Of a stretch of DNA of 6,054 nt, positions 1 to 5,265 are shown one piece after another. The stretch is from Nitrospirota bacterium. Lineage in GTDB: Bacteria; Nitrospirota; Thermodesulfovibrionia; Thermodesulfovibrionales; UBA6898. The notes beneath the pieces are model-generated. The model had not been told where the DNA came from. It worked only from the letters and a program-made list of their open reading frames with translations, and ran no database searches. Position numbers and translations under genes: made by a program. The stretch is from NCBI GenBank assembly GCA_029858145.1, contig JAOUFP010000197.1, positions 1-6,054 of the forward strand, written 5' to 3'. How positions within the stretch are numbered: the stretch's first letter is position 1; each line of letters opens with the position of its first letter.

Positions 1-1033
1 GTCCGGTCACGTAGTCGTCCTCACCATGGCCTGGCGCTATATGAACAACCCCGGTGCCTTCCTCCAGAGATACAAAATCGCCGAGGACAGCCCGTGATTT
101 TCTGTCAATGAAGGGATGATCTGCCTGCATGCCTTCAAGGTCTTTGCCCAGGACCCTTGCGATCACCTTTCCCTCAAGCCCAATTCTTTCTTTGAGCGGA
201 TCGATCCTGCCTTCCGCAACTATATATACCTCGTCAGCCTGTTCCACCGCAGCATACTCGAGATCAGGATGAAACGCCAGGGCGAGGTTAGCAGGGAGCG
301 TCCATGGAGTCGTTGTCCATATGACGACAAAGACCTTTTTGCCCTTCAGTGCAGGGAAGTACTTTCCGGTATTTTCCCCGTCAAGACCGAATTTTACGAA
401 TACCGAAGGCGATTCCTTGTCAGCGTATTCCACCTCGGCTTCCGCAAGGGCGGTCACACAGGACGGGCACCAATGGACAGGCTTTTTTCTTTTCTGCACA
501 TACTTGTTCTTTACGAAGGAATTGAATTCCCTGACGATCGATGCCTCGTAATCGTAGGTCATCGTGAGATAGGGCTTTTCCCAATCGCCGAATACGCCGA
601 GACGCCTGAACTCCTCCCTCTGGATATCGACAAATTTCGCCGCATATTCCTTGCAAAGCGACCTCTTCTCTATTATGCCGACCTTGTCCTTTTTATCTCC
701 GAGATTCTTGTCGACCTGAAGTTCTATCGGAAGACCATGGCAATCCCATCCGGGGATATACGGGGCATAGAACCCCTGCAAAGTCTTGTATTTGACGATA
801 ATATCCTTCAGGATTTTGTTCAATGCGTGGCCCATATGTATATGACCGTTCGCGTAAGGAGGGCCGTCGTGAAGAATGTATGCTTTTTTCGCCTTGTTCT
901 TCTCCTGGATCCGGCGGTAGATCCCTTTTTCATCCCATGTCTTCAGCATTTCAGGCTCCCTCTGCGAAAGGTTTGCCTTCATGGGGAAGTCTGTGTGAGG
1001 GAGATTTAATGTATCCTTGTAATCTTTACTCAT
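1..1033 (-). CDS. ileS: Isoleucyl-tRNA synthetase, N-terminal 344 codons (runs off the left edge)
   Basis: This cytoplasmic class I aminoacyl-tRNA synthetase charges tRNA-Ile with isoleucine and edits mis-activated valine. The reading frame is open from the ATG at 1033 to base 1. The start MSKDYKDTLNLP matches the usual IleS N-terminus, which fixes the start codon. Visible motifs are HDGPPYANGH (residues 55-64) followed by HMGH (66-69), a variant of the ATP-binding HIGH signature; PGWDCHGLPIE (94-104); WCPSC (188-192) at the junction to the CP1 editing insertion; the threonine-rich editing peptide WTTTPWTLPAN (239-249); and GTGVVHIAPGHGEDD (326-340) of the editing site. The KMSKS loop, anticodon-binding domain and C-terminal zinc site lie outside the window, since the family is usually about 900-950 residues. 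No strong Shine-Dalgarno precedes the ATG. No T-box leader is visible. Confidence 0.97.
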   Translation of the reverse strand, partial: MSKDYKDTLNLPHTDFPMKANLSQREPEMLKTWDEKGIYRRIQEKNKAKKAYILHDGPPYANGHIHMGHALNKILKDIIVKYKTLQGFYAPYIPGWDCHGLPIELQVDKNLGDKKDKVGIIEKRSLCKEYAAKFVDIQREEFRRLGVFGDWEKPYLTMTYDYEASIVREFNSFVKNKYVQKRKKPVHWCPSCVTALAEAEVEYADKESPSVFVKFGLDGENTGKYFPALKGKKVFVVIWTTTPWTLPANLALAFHPDLEYAAVEQADEVYIVAEGRIDPLKERIGLEGKVIARVLGKDLEGMQADHPFIDRKSRAVLGDFVSLEEGTGVVHIAPGHGEDDYVTG

Positions 1034-1041
1034 AGCCTATG

Positions 1042-1071
1042 AAATTACCACTTGAGCAGTTTTATTGTCAA
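1042..1071 (-). promoter_or_regulatory. Candidate sigma-70 promoter of ileS
   Basis: On the minus strand a perfect TTGACA (1066-1071) lies 18 bases from TAATTT (1042-1047). TG one base upstream of that box gives an extended -10 look. Transcription would begin about two bases before the ileS ATG, so the mRNA would be leaderless or nearly so, which fits the weak ribosome binding site. The -10 box matches the consensus at only three of six positions, so a different start site is possible. Confidence 0.45.
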
Positions 1072-1170
1072 GCTGAGCAGAACCGGAAAACCGGCGGTCA
1101 GGGTTGGGTTTTTGTCTTCGCCTGATCTGTTCCATTGCCGCGAAACCGCAGGGCGGTCGGGCGTTTTCTG

Positions 1171-1797
1171 TCAGAATATCCATTTGCTGACCTTCCTCGT
1201 GTCCACACCCCGGTAAGCGCCCCGCTTTAAGACCCCGATGAAATTATCATACGTCACTTCCCCGTTGAATTCAGTAAAGCAGGCGCCGACTTCCCGGGGA
1301 GAATGCGCGTCAGACCCCCCGGTGAACGGCAGGTTCATTATGTTGGCAGCTTCAATCGCCCTGACATTAAACGCATGCATATTACAGCCGTTATAGCCTT
1401 CCACTGCGGATATGCCGTTCAGGTCATGTATCCTGTCGCCGAGACTGTTCCCTCCCCTGTACGGGTGTGAAGGGATCACAACACCGCCACGCTCGTTTAC
1501 TATCCTTACGACGTCCCCGGCAGGCGCATACTTAATCGCTAAGGTATCCGTGTCGACTCCAAAGATGAGACAGTGGCCCTCTGCCGTCGAAAATTCGACT
1601 CCTCTCAGGATCAGAATACTGTCCTGGAACTTTTCCCTGAGTCCCTCGGCATACTCTGAAGCAGCATACGAATAATGTTCGGTAAAGGCGATGCCCTGAA
1701 GGTTCAATCCGATGGCCCGGAGTATCGCCTCCTCGGGTTCACAATCAGTATCCCCGCTGTATTTCGAATGGACGTGCAGATCAACCCTGAATTTCAT
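1171..1797 (-). CDS. PHP-domain metal-dependent phosphoesterase
   Basis: This complete 208-residue protein has the single-domain PHP (polymerase and histidinol phosphatase) fold. PHP enzymes hydrolyse phosphoester bonds with a cluster of two or three metal ions. The metal-ligand motifs appear in order: DLHVHSKYSGD (6-16), TEH (39-41), GVEFST (66-71), SHPYRGG (110-116), and GSDAHSP (161-167) close to the C-terminus. No signal peptide or membrane segment is visible, so the protein is probably cytoplasmic. Length fits the small stand-alone PHP proteins rather than DNA polymerase III alpha or a PolX fusion. The substrate cannot be read from the sequence; related proteins include nucleotide phosphoesterases and histidinol phosphatase-like enzymes. 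An AAGGA lies only one base before the ATG, too close for a normal site. Starting four codons later at a GTG would remove part of the conserved beta strand, so the ATG is kept. The gene is 137 bases upstream of ileS on the same strand. Confidence 0.9.
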   Translation of the reverse strand: MKFRVDLHVHSKYSGDTDCEPEEAILRAIGLNLQGIAFTEHYSYAASEYAEGLREKFQDSILILRGVEFSTAEGHCLIFGVDTDTLAIKYAPAGDVVRIVNERGGVVIPSHPYRGGNSLGDRIHDLNGISAVEGYNGCNMHAFNVRAIEAANIMNLPFTGGSDAHSPREVGACFTEFNGEVTYDNFIGVLKRGAYRGVDTRKVSKWIF

Positions 1798-2116
1798 GTC
1801 CTTATATATTAACAGGTATCCGGGAATATTCTGAAGGCTTCTGCGAACTGCCCGAACCTCGCTGCAGGGGGAACCGAAGGACTAAAAGAAAATTATTGAC
1901 TTCACTGTAAAACCTGAATTAATGGAAGAACTCAGGCGTGCGTCTTACCCCTTGGGTTCAGCCGGTATTGAATGTATAAGCCAAAGCTGAGTGTGGACTG
2001 TGCTCTTCACTGTTCCGGGGAACTGCCTGCGCCAGCCAATGAAGGCGGATTTTGTTCAGCGAAAAATGGTCATTTCCGAAGGAACAGGCTTGCGTTTTCT
2101 CTTAAATGCGCAAGAA
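1798..2116. other. Intergenic stretch between the PHP gene and the cysteine-rich pair
   Basis: No ORF here has both a ribosome binding site and protein-like composition. The right end holds one inverted repeat, CTTGCG (2089-2094) with CGCAAG (2109-2114), three bases past the stop of the cysteine-rich gene. It has no following T-run on the minus strand, so it is at best a weak 3' end hairpin. An AT-rich TTAATATATAAGG directly before the PHP start could serve as a -10 region, but no matching -35 is visible. Confidence 0.5.
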
Positions 2117-2371
2117 CTATCCTGCACATATCCTTTCGGCAGGGGGGCATATCTGTTCTTCGCCCACTTTTCTTTTATTGACCAAAAAGATTGCGCAGTC
2201 ATGATAACCCGTGCTGAAACATTCCTGTTTGTGTATCATCGACGATGCCAGGGCAGCTACGCACAATTCAGGCTTTATAGCGCAGTAAGGACACATTGTC
2301 TTAAAATCATCGGAGGCCTGCAACGGGAATATCTTCTCATTCTTGCGATGTCTTTTCTCTGCCGATATCAT
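2117..2371 (-). CDS. Small cysteine-rich protein B (four-cysteine pattern, hypothetical)
   Basis: This is an 84-residue protein of unknown function, without a signal peptide or membrane segment. After a basic N-terminus (residues 5-13 are mostly K, R, H) comes CPYC (27-30), then C37, C51 and C59; C75 and C82 lie in the tail. The spacing C27-x9-C37-x13-C51-x7-C59 suggests a zinc or iron-sulfur site, which is inference. The same layout occurs in the preceding gene, including CF followed by an aromatic residue and C (CFSTGYHDC, 51-59). The chosen ATG at 2371 follows a purine-rich GGAGGAAAGAGGAAGA. A longer form starting at the GTG at 2401 would overlap the upstream stop codon by GTGA and add ten residues. 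Either way it is co-transcribed with, and probably translationally coupled to, the upstream gene. I do not recognise a named family with certainty. Confidence 0.72.
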   Translation of the reverse strand: MISAEKRHRKNEKIFPLQASDDFKTMCPYCAIKPELCVAALASSMIHKQECFSTGYHDCAIFLVNKRKVGEEQICPPAERICAG

Positions 2372-2397
2372 TCTTCCTCTTTCCTCCATAGGCGTAC

Positions 2398-2598
2398 TCA
2401 CCTTCCCTGAGATTTACCGGCGAGGCCTTGCGAATCTCTCCCCCTGCCAGCCTCGGGCATATACGACGTAAGAGCCGGACAGATTCTGAAATCCTCGTCA
2501 AAACAATATCTCTCCATTCTGGCGAGGCCGGGGATATACATCAGCTCAAAAGCAACGCACACTCCGACATTCCCCTCTTTAAAGTATGGACAGCTCAT
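2398..2598 (-). CDS. Small cysteine-rich protein A (CPYF type, hypothetical)
   Basis: This 66-residue protein is the first gene of a two-gene operon. It begins MSCPYFKEG and has C3, C14, C32 and C40, giving C-x10-C-x17-C-x7-C, with a second CP at 40-41. The core reads YIPGLARMERYCFDEDFRICP (roughly 21-41). The tail after residue 48 is polar and rich in G, R, Q and probably disordered. Four regularly spaced cysteines in a cytoplasmic-looking protein suggest metal or Fe-S binding, which is inference. I recall similar short CPYF-type hypothetical proteins in anaerobic bacteria but cannot name a family. The start at 2598 is preferred over an in-frame ATG at 2640 because AAGGGAG (2604-2610) stands five bases before it and the first cysteine motif follows at once. 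The longer form would add 14 residues rich in lysine. The stop codon overlaps a possible GTG start of the next gene. Confidence 0.75.
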   Translation of the reverse strand: MSCPYFKEGNVGVCVAFELMYIPGLARMERYCFDEDFRICPALTSYMPEAGRGRDSQGLAGKSQGR

Positions 2599-2603
2599 GT
2601 ATG

Positions 2604-2610
2604 CTCCCTT
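2604..2610 (-). promoter_or_regulatory. Shine-Dalgarno site that sets the start of cysteine-rich protein A
   Basis: The minus strand reads AAGGGAG five bases before the ATG at 2598. No comparable site precedes the in-frame ATG at 2640, so the shorter start is preferred. Confidence 0.7.
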
Positions 2611-2628
2611 TTTTATTAACCGCTTTTT

Positions 2629-2650
2629 AGACATTAGCAAATAAATGTCT
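2629..2650. repeat. Perfect 7-bp inverted repeat upstream of the cysteine-rich operon
   Basis: AGACATT (2629-2635) and AATGTCT (2644-2650) form a perfect inverted repeat around an 8-base AT-rich spacer. It lies about 30 bases upstream of the start codon of cysteine-rich protein A. Arm length, spacer and position suit a dimeric repressor or activator site, or a leader hairpin. No clear -35/-10 pair was found around it. Confidence 0.5.
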
Positions 2651-3326
2651 GACCATATATCGGCATAACTCCTATTTTTTTGTAGGATAAGGCCTTCTTA
2701 ATATGTAAGGGAATGTCCTACTGACCCGATCAGACGAAGCCGGGGCGAAATGCCATTTATTTCCGCATGGCATCCGCAGCCGCTGGCGGTCTGAGGGGAT
2801 GCAGGGCTGAGGGAAACAATCTCCTCTTAAGGATTTCAAGGACCCTTATTCTCCGGCTGCAATTAAAACGATCGCAACGGGAGATTAATGTGTTTACGAC
2901 AAGTGGTACTGAGAAGGGTGCATAAAATCCATCTAAGCGTGGAGAAAGAATTCACTATGAAGCCCGCGGACAATAAAATCAGCTCCTGGGGGAAAGCCGG
3001 CCGGAACCTAACCCATATTATTCATAAATCTTTCTGGTGGCAACCAAACAACGAGGCAGGAGAAGGCATTGAGAGCGGTTTTATTTTCCGATGGTCCGAC
3101 AGACTGGGCATATGAATATCAGTAGAAAAATGCCTCGGAGCAAAGCGGGAATGAGAGCCGTTGCCTTCTCCTGACTTTGAAATACGTCATTTTATGAATA
3201 TGTGGACTATGGCAGCAGGGGCTCCCTGCAGTCTGAGAGCCGCGGCTCCAAAATATCTGCACAGCTTCAGAGCACAAAGTACGATGAAACATTGTCAGCC
3301 CTGATACAGTGACAGGAGGCAAACAA
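2651..3326. other. Long stretch without a confident gene; several palindromes
   Basis: Two ORFs are open here, 2888-3115 (+) and 3119-3346 (-), but neither has a good ribosome binding site at its start, a recognisable domain or convincing composition. The + frame also contains an ATG at 2957 giving 52 codons, with GGAG 12 bases before it; this is too weak to call. Inverted repeats present are TGCCAT (2751-2756) with ATGGCA (2767-2772), the 6+6 hairpin at 3215-3229, and the 12-base palindrome at 3237-3248. The stretch may be a decayed gene region or hold untranslated RNA. Confidence 0.5.
3215..3248. repeat. Two adjacent perfect palindromes
   Basis: GCAGGG (3215-3220) and CCCTGC (3224-3229) form a 6-bp stem with a 3-base loop. 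Eight bases further on, GAGCCGCGGCTC (3237-3248) is a perfect 12-base palindrome. They stand about 80 bases upstream of the 26-codon ORF at 3327. No T-run follows on the plus strand, so a simple intrinsic terminator in that direction is unlikely. They could be operator-like sites or RNA hairpins in a leader. Confidence 0.5.
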
Positions 3327-3407
3327 ATGAAAAAGGAGACTGACAATCAAACGTGCAGACGAAGAAAGCAGGCAGAAACGAGGTTTTCCTCTCATCGACA
3401 CCTGTAG
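3327..3407 (+). CDS. Candidate 26-residue micro-ORF with ideal Shine-Dalgarno (doubtful)
   Basis: ATG at 3327 follows AGGAGG (3314-3319) at 7-base spacing, one of the best ribosome binding sites in the window. The product is a 26-residue, strongly basic and hydrophilic peptide beginning MKKETDNQ, with one cysteine and no hydrophobic segment. It faces the 3' end of the CBS gene, whose stop is about 90 bases away. It may be a genuine micro-protein, a leader peptide, or the 5' end of a gene that lost its reading frame. No homologous continuation was recognised in the other two frames beyond the stop. Confidence 0.3.
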   Translation: MKKETDNQTCRRRKQAETRFSSHRHL

Positions 3408-3493
3408 CATTCAAAGGTAAAAAATGTCTTGATTTCGTTGTCCCCACTGTGCTTTTTGGCATGTCCGTCTGCAATTTTTTTCATTCAAATGCG

Positions 3494-3898
3494 CTATTCC
3501 CCGAAGAATTTATGAAAATTGACATCGACATAAGCGTTCAAAATCTCATGCCTGTTGACAATACCCAAAAACCTGTTTTTGTCTACTATCGGGATGATAG
3601 TCAGATTATTCTCAATCATCATTTCCATCAGTTTTTTTGCAGGAGTATCCATGTCGGCAGTTATGGGTGTTTTCGACATTATTTTTTCAGCAACGATGCC
3701 GTCCAGTGACATCCCATCCTTCAGGGCCCCGAGGATATCATATTCGGTCACTACTCCAACAATCTCCATTTGTTTGTTTACCACAGGAAGTCCGGGATCT
3801 CCGGAGGCCAGAAATTTATAAATGATGTCTCTGCCCGTGGCATCGGACATCACCGCAACCCAACGACGTAAAAGGTAACGCGAAGATAAAGTTTCCAT
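3494..3898 (-). CDS. Stand-alone tandem CBS-domain protein
   Basis: This complete 134-residue protein is made almost entirely of two CBS motifs (a Bateman module). CBS pairs typically bind adenine nucleotides such as AMP or ATP and act as energy sensors. The first motif covers roughly residues 14-60 and includes LPVVNKQMEIVGVVTEYDIL (37-56). The second covers about 71-124 and includes EKIMSKTPI (71-79), LTIIPIVDKNRFLGIV (99-114) and RHEIL (116-120). The T/N-x-x-D/E-I-L endings are the usual ligand-contacting positions. The N-terminal motif is less canonical than the second. No catalytic, DNA-binding or membrane domain is attached, so it probably regulates a partner encoded elsewhere. AAAGGAG (3907-3913) is eight bases before the ATG, fixing the start. 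It appears to be a single-gene unit. Confidence 0.92.
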   Translation of the reverse strand: METLSSRYLLRRWVAVMSDATGRDIIYKFLASGDPGLPVVNKQMEIVGVVTEYDILGALKDGMSLDGIVAEKIMSKTPITADMDTPAKKLMEMMIENNLTIIPIVDKNRFLGIVNRHEILNAYVDVNFHKFFGE

Positions 3899-3906
3899 TT
3901 CCCATT

Positions 3907-3913
3907 CTCCTTT
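3907..3913 (-). promoter_or_regulatory. Shine-Dalgarno of the CBS gene
   Basis: AAAGGAG on the minus strand lies eight bases before the ATG at 3898, a near-ideal ribosome binding site. A short CGCT/AGCG inverted repeat (3920-3930) lies just upstream of it. Confidence 0.75.
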
Positions 3914-4015
3914 CCTTTACGCTCTAAGCGTCTTTATACAGAGTTCATAAGAACGTACACCAACCTGCTTATATGTCTTTACAAATAAAGTGTTTTCCGG
4001 GTGCTTCTTATTAAA

Positions 4016-4043
4016 AGGATATCACACTATGGCAAGAAGTCAA
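4016..4043 (-). promoter_or_regulatory. Candidate promoter of the CBS gene
   Basis: The minus strand has TTGACT (4038-4043), a 16-base spacer and TATCCT (4016-4021). That is five and four matches to the sigma-70 -35 and -10 boxes. The resulting leader would be about 110 bases. A second AT-rich box, TATAAA, lies nearer the gene but lacks a well-spaced -35. Confidence 0.4.
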
Positions 4044-4410
4044 CGAAGGGCAAAAGTCAAGATCAACAATTCTTATTTTAACCTGACAGGCTTTTGGAAA
4101 AAGTTTTTTGCATGAACGATGTTTCCGCGCCAACGAAAACTCACGAAGCCGCTCAAGCAGGCCACACTCCACCTGACGGATCAAGGAAAACGAGGTTTAA
4201 CTGATTTTTTTAGGTTCGACGACTCAAGACGGGGACTGTTCGGACTGAAACGTTCAGTAAGGGAAGGAATAATTTCTTTGGCATCGGTAAAAAAACGCCT
4301 GCTTTCCGCTTCCCGGCTGCATAATCTCATCTAAGACATCACATGCCAGGAACAAACTTTTGCCGAAGATTCTTTCCTGCAAAAGTGATGGCGTCAGGCA
4401 GCCTGTTATA
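4044..4410. other. Stretch between the CBS promoter and the micro-ORF region, no confident gene
   Basis: A 71-codon plus-strand frame (4119-4334) and a 49-codon minus-strand frame (4181-4330) overlap each other. Both lack a ribosome binding site and any recognisable motif, so neither is annotated. No repeat, terminator or RNA gene was convincing here. Confidence 0.5.
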
Positions 4411-4539
4411 TTATAGAAATTTTATAATCTTGCCGGACTTGCAGCAGACTAAAGCTTCCTTCTTCACAGGTTTTTTCTTTCCCTCAATGCGCACACACAA
4501 CAGAATCTTCTTAGGCTGAATTTTTTCCCCCCGGTTCAT
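4411..4539 (-). CDS. Candidate 42-residue lysine-rich small protein with CC motif
   Basis: This short ORF encodes a 42-residue, strongly basic protein beginning MNRGEKIQPKKILLC. It ends with a CC pair (32-33) in VCCKSGKIIKFL (31-42), plus C15. Composition is protein-like, with a lysine-rich middle (GKKKPVKK, 20-27) between two short hydrophobic strands. The main support is its position: a near-consensus sigma-70 promoter ends about 55 bases upstream on the same strand, giving a leader of roughly 48 bases. A G6 run (4543-4548) three bases before the ATG could serve as a ribosome binding site, although it is closer than usual. No family is recognised. An alternative is that the transcript is a small RNA and the ORF is incidental. 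Confidence 0.45.
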   Translation of the reverse strand: MNRGEKIQPKKILLCVRIEGKKKPVKKEALVCCKSGKIIKFL

Positions 4540-4593
4540 ATTCCCCCCGATGATATTTGACGATACTTTTTATGCCCCCCACGAAGCATTTTG

Positions 4594-4622
4594 ATTTTAA
4601 CGGCGCGCACTATTTTTGTCAA
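4594..4622 (-). promoter_or_regulatory. Near-consensus sigma-70 promoter
   Basis: On the minus strand TTGACA (4617-4622, six of six) is followed by exactly 17 bases and TAAAAT (4594-4599, five of six). It is the strongest promoter match in the window. Initiation near 4587 would yield a transcript reading into the 42-codon ORF. The TGA of the upstream 43-codon ORF lies inside its -35 box. Confidence 0.7.
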
Positions 4623-4750
4623 CCGGCCTTTGTCACAGGTATTGGGAAAAATGCGGATTTCCGCTCTGTTTGGATTACGCTGAAGACAGCATCACATTTC
4701 TGGCAAAGCTGCTTTCTGAAGGGAGAGGACAAAAAGATGGGTGCGGTCAC
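4619..4750 (-). CDS. Doubtful 43-residue ORF with a single CxxC
   Basis: This GTG-started frame of 43 codons has AAGGTG five bases before the start. The product contains LCQKCDAVF (15-23), which looks like half of a zinc-ribbon knuckle, but no second cysteine pair follows, so a complete zinc ribbon is absent. The ribosome binding site is part of the 7-bp inverted repeat at 4755-4776 and would be paired if that hairpin forms. It could be a truncated remnant of a zinc-ribbon protein or a chance frame. The opposite strand is also open over the same stretch (4557-4763) but has no better claim. Confidence 0.25.
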   Translation of the reverse strand: MTAPIFLSSPFRKQLCQKCDAVFSVIQTERKSAFFPIPVTKAG

Positions 4751-4754
4751 GCTG

Positions 4755-4776
4755 TCACCTTAAAACCGGAAGGTGA
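4755..4776. repeat. Perfect 7-bp inverted repeat (hairpin)
   Basis: TCACCTT (4755-4761) and AAGGTGA (4770-4776) are perfect complements around an 8-base loop. On the minus strand the second-arm sequence AAGGTGA doubles as the ribosome binding site of the 43-codon ORF. T residues lie in the loop and not after the stem, so it is not an intrinsic terminator. Confidence 0.55.
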
Positions 4777-4874
4777 TTATGGGTAGCAGAGGCTCGCTTC
4801 AGGTCAGGGGGGCCGGAAGTGTGCCCTGGGGCATCTCTTACAAAATCCTTTATTCTTATCGTTTGCCTTGCGGA

Positions 4875-5042
4875 TTATTTCACTAATTTCTTAAACAGAC
4901 CGGTAATTTTTCGAAACCCGCCTCTTCGAGAATCATAATCGATAGAAGGGTATACCCGGATAAAACTGTCTTTCGTAATCTCATAGCTCTTTCCGCTATA
5001 CCGTCTCTTTCCTGTCATGTCCGATAATATCGCCTTTCTCAT
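4875..5042 (-). CDS. Candidate 55-residue basic small protein (hypothetical)
   Basis: ATG at 5042 follows AAGAGG (5051-5056) at 8-base spacing, and the frame runs 55 codons to a TAA. The product is strongly basic, with K and R spread along its length, starting MRKAILSDMTGKRRYSGKSY and ending in an amphipathic-looking ITGLFKKLVK (46-55). There is a tyrosine- and serine-rich middle and no cysteine, signal peptide or membrane helix. Such a charge suggests nucleic-acid or membrane-surface binding, but this is speculation. It is transcribed away from the MscS-type gene, which starts 546 bases to the right. No good promoter was found immediately upstream. No family recognised. Confidence 0.45.
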   Translation of the reverse strand: MRKAILSDMTGKRRYSGKSYEITKDSFIRVYPSIDYDSRRGGFRKITGLFKKLVK

Positions 5043-5177
5043 GATTGGTACCTCTTAAAGGTTATCAAGGGATTCTTCCCGACAAGGGGTTGGGCTATTT
5101 CCTCATGTATAGTCTGAATCAGGAATATTAAAAAACGGTTAACTTTAAATGAATTAAATTTCATTTTACGAGAATGT

Positions 5178-5265
5178 CTGCTGAATGCCCCGCCGGGTGA
5201 GACGGGCATGAAAGCAGGATATCAAGGATAATAATCTTCCTTGCGTGCTGGGCCTGCTCTGCTTT
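5178..5265 (+). repeat. Compound hairpin region with mutually exclusive pairings
   Basis: Hairpin one has outer arms CTGCT (5178-5182) and AGCAG (5213-5217) and inner arms ATGCCC (5185-5190) and GGGCAT (5204-5209). Hairpin two has CAAGGA (5223-5228) with TCCTTG (5238-5243). AGCAGG (5213-5218) can instead pair with CCTGCT (5253-5258), or AAAGCAG (5211-5217) with CTGCTTT (5259-5265), the latter running into a T5 tract. The arms were matched by eye and no folding energy was computed. No known riboswitch class is recognised. Confidence 0.35.

Noticed and set aside
116..1009. 297-codon plus-strand open frame
   Set aside because: It is antisense to ileS, whose frame carries all family motifs. The plus-strand translation has no recognisable domain.
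1080..1170. Possible terminator after the PHP gene (ACCGC-CCT-GCGGT near 1140-1158)
   Set aside because: The stem is only five base pairs and is not followed by a real T-run on the minus strand.
1412..1675. 87-codon plus-strand frame
   Set aside because: It lies antisense to the PHP gene, which has complete metal-binding motifs.
1972..2410. Plus-strand frames opposite the cysteine-rich operon
   Set aside because: No ribosome binding site or motif is present, and the minus strand has paired, patterned cysteine-rich genes with good start signals.
2888..3115. 75-codon plus-strand frame, or its 52-codon internal ATG version
   Set aside because: The Shine-Dalgarno is weak or mis-spaced, and no motif or protein-like pattern is visible.
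3119..3346. 75-codon minus-strand frame
   Set aside because: Its N-terminal part is antisense to the strong plus-strand Shine-Dalgarno, it has no ribosome binding site, and its composition is not protein-like.
3353..3821. Plus-strand frames of 118, 88 and 62 codons
   Set aside because: They are wholly or largely antisense to the CBS gene, which has clear domain motifs and a good Shine-Dalgarno.
4119..4334. 71-codon plus-strand frame and the overlapping 49-codon minus-strand frame (4181-4330)
   Set aside because: Neither has a ribosome binding site or recognised motif, and they overlap on opposite strands.
4410..4428. TATAAT on the plus strand inside a 6-bp AT inverted repeat
   Set aside because: No -35 box at proper spacing. 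The AT-rich repeat overlaps the stop of the 42-codon ORF and is probably incidental.
4557..4763. 68-codon plus-strand frame
   Set aside because: It is antisense to the strong minus-strand promoter and has no Shine-Dalgarno or domain.
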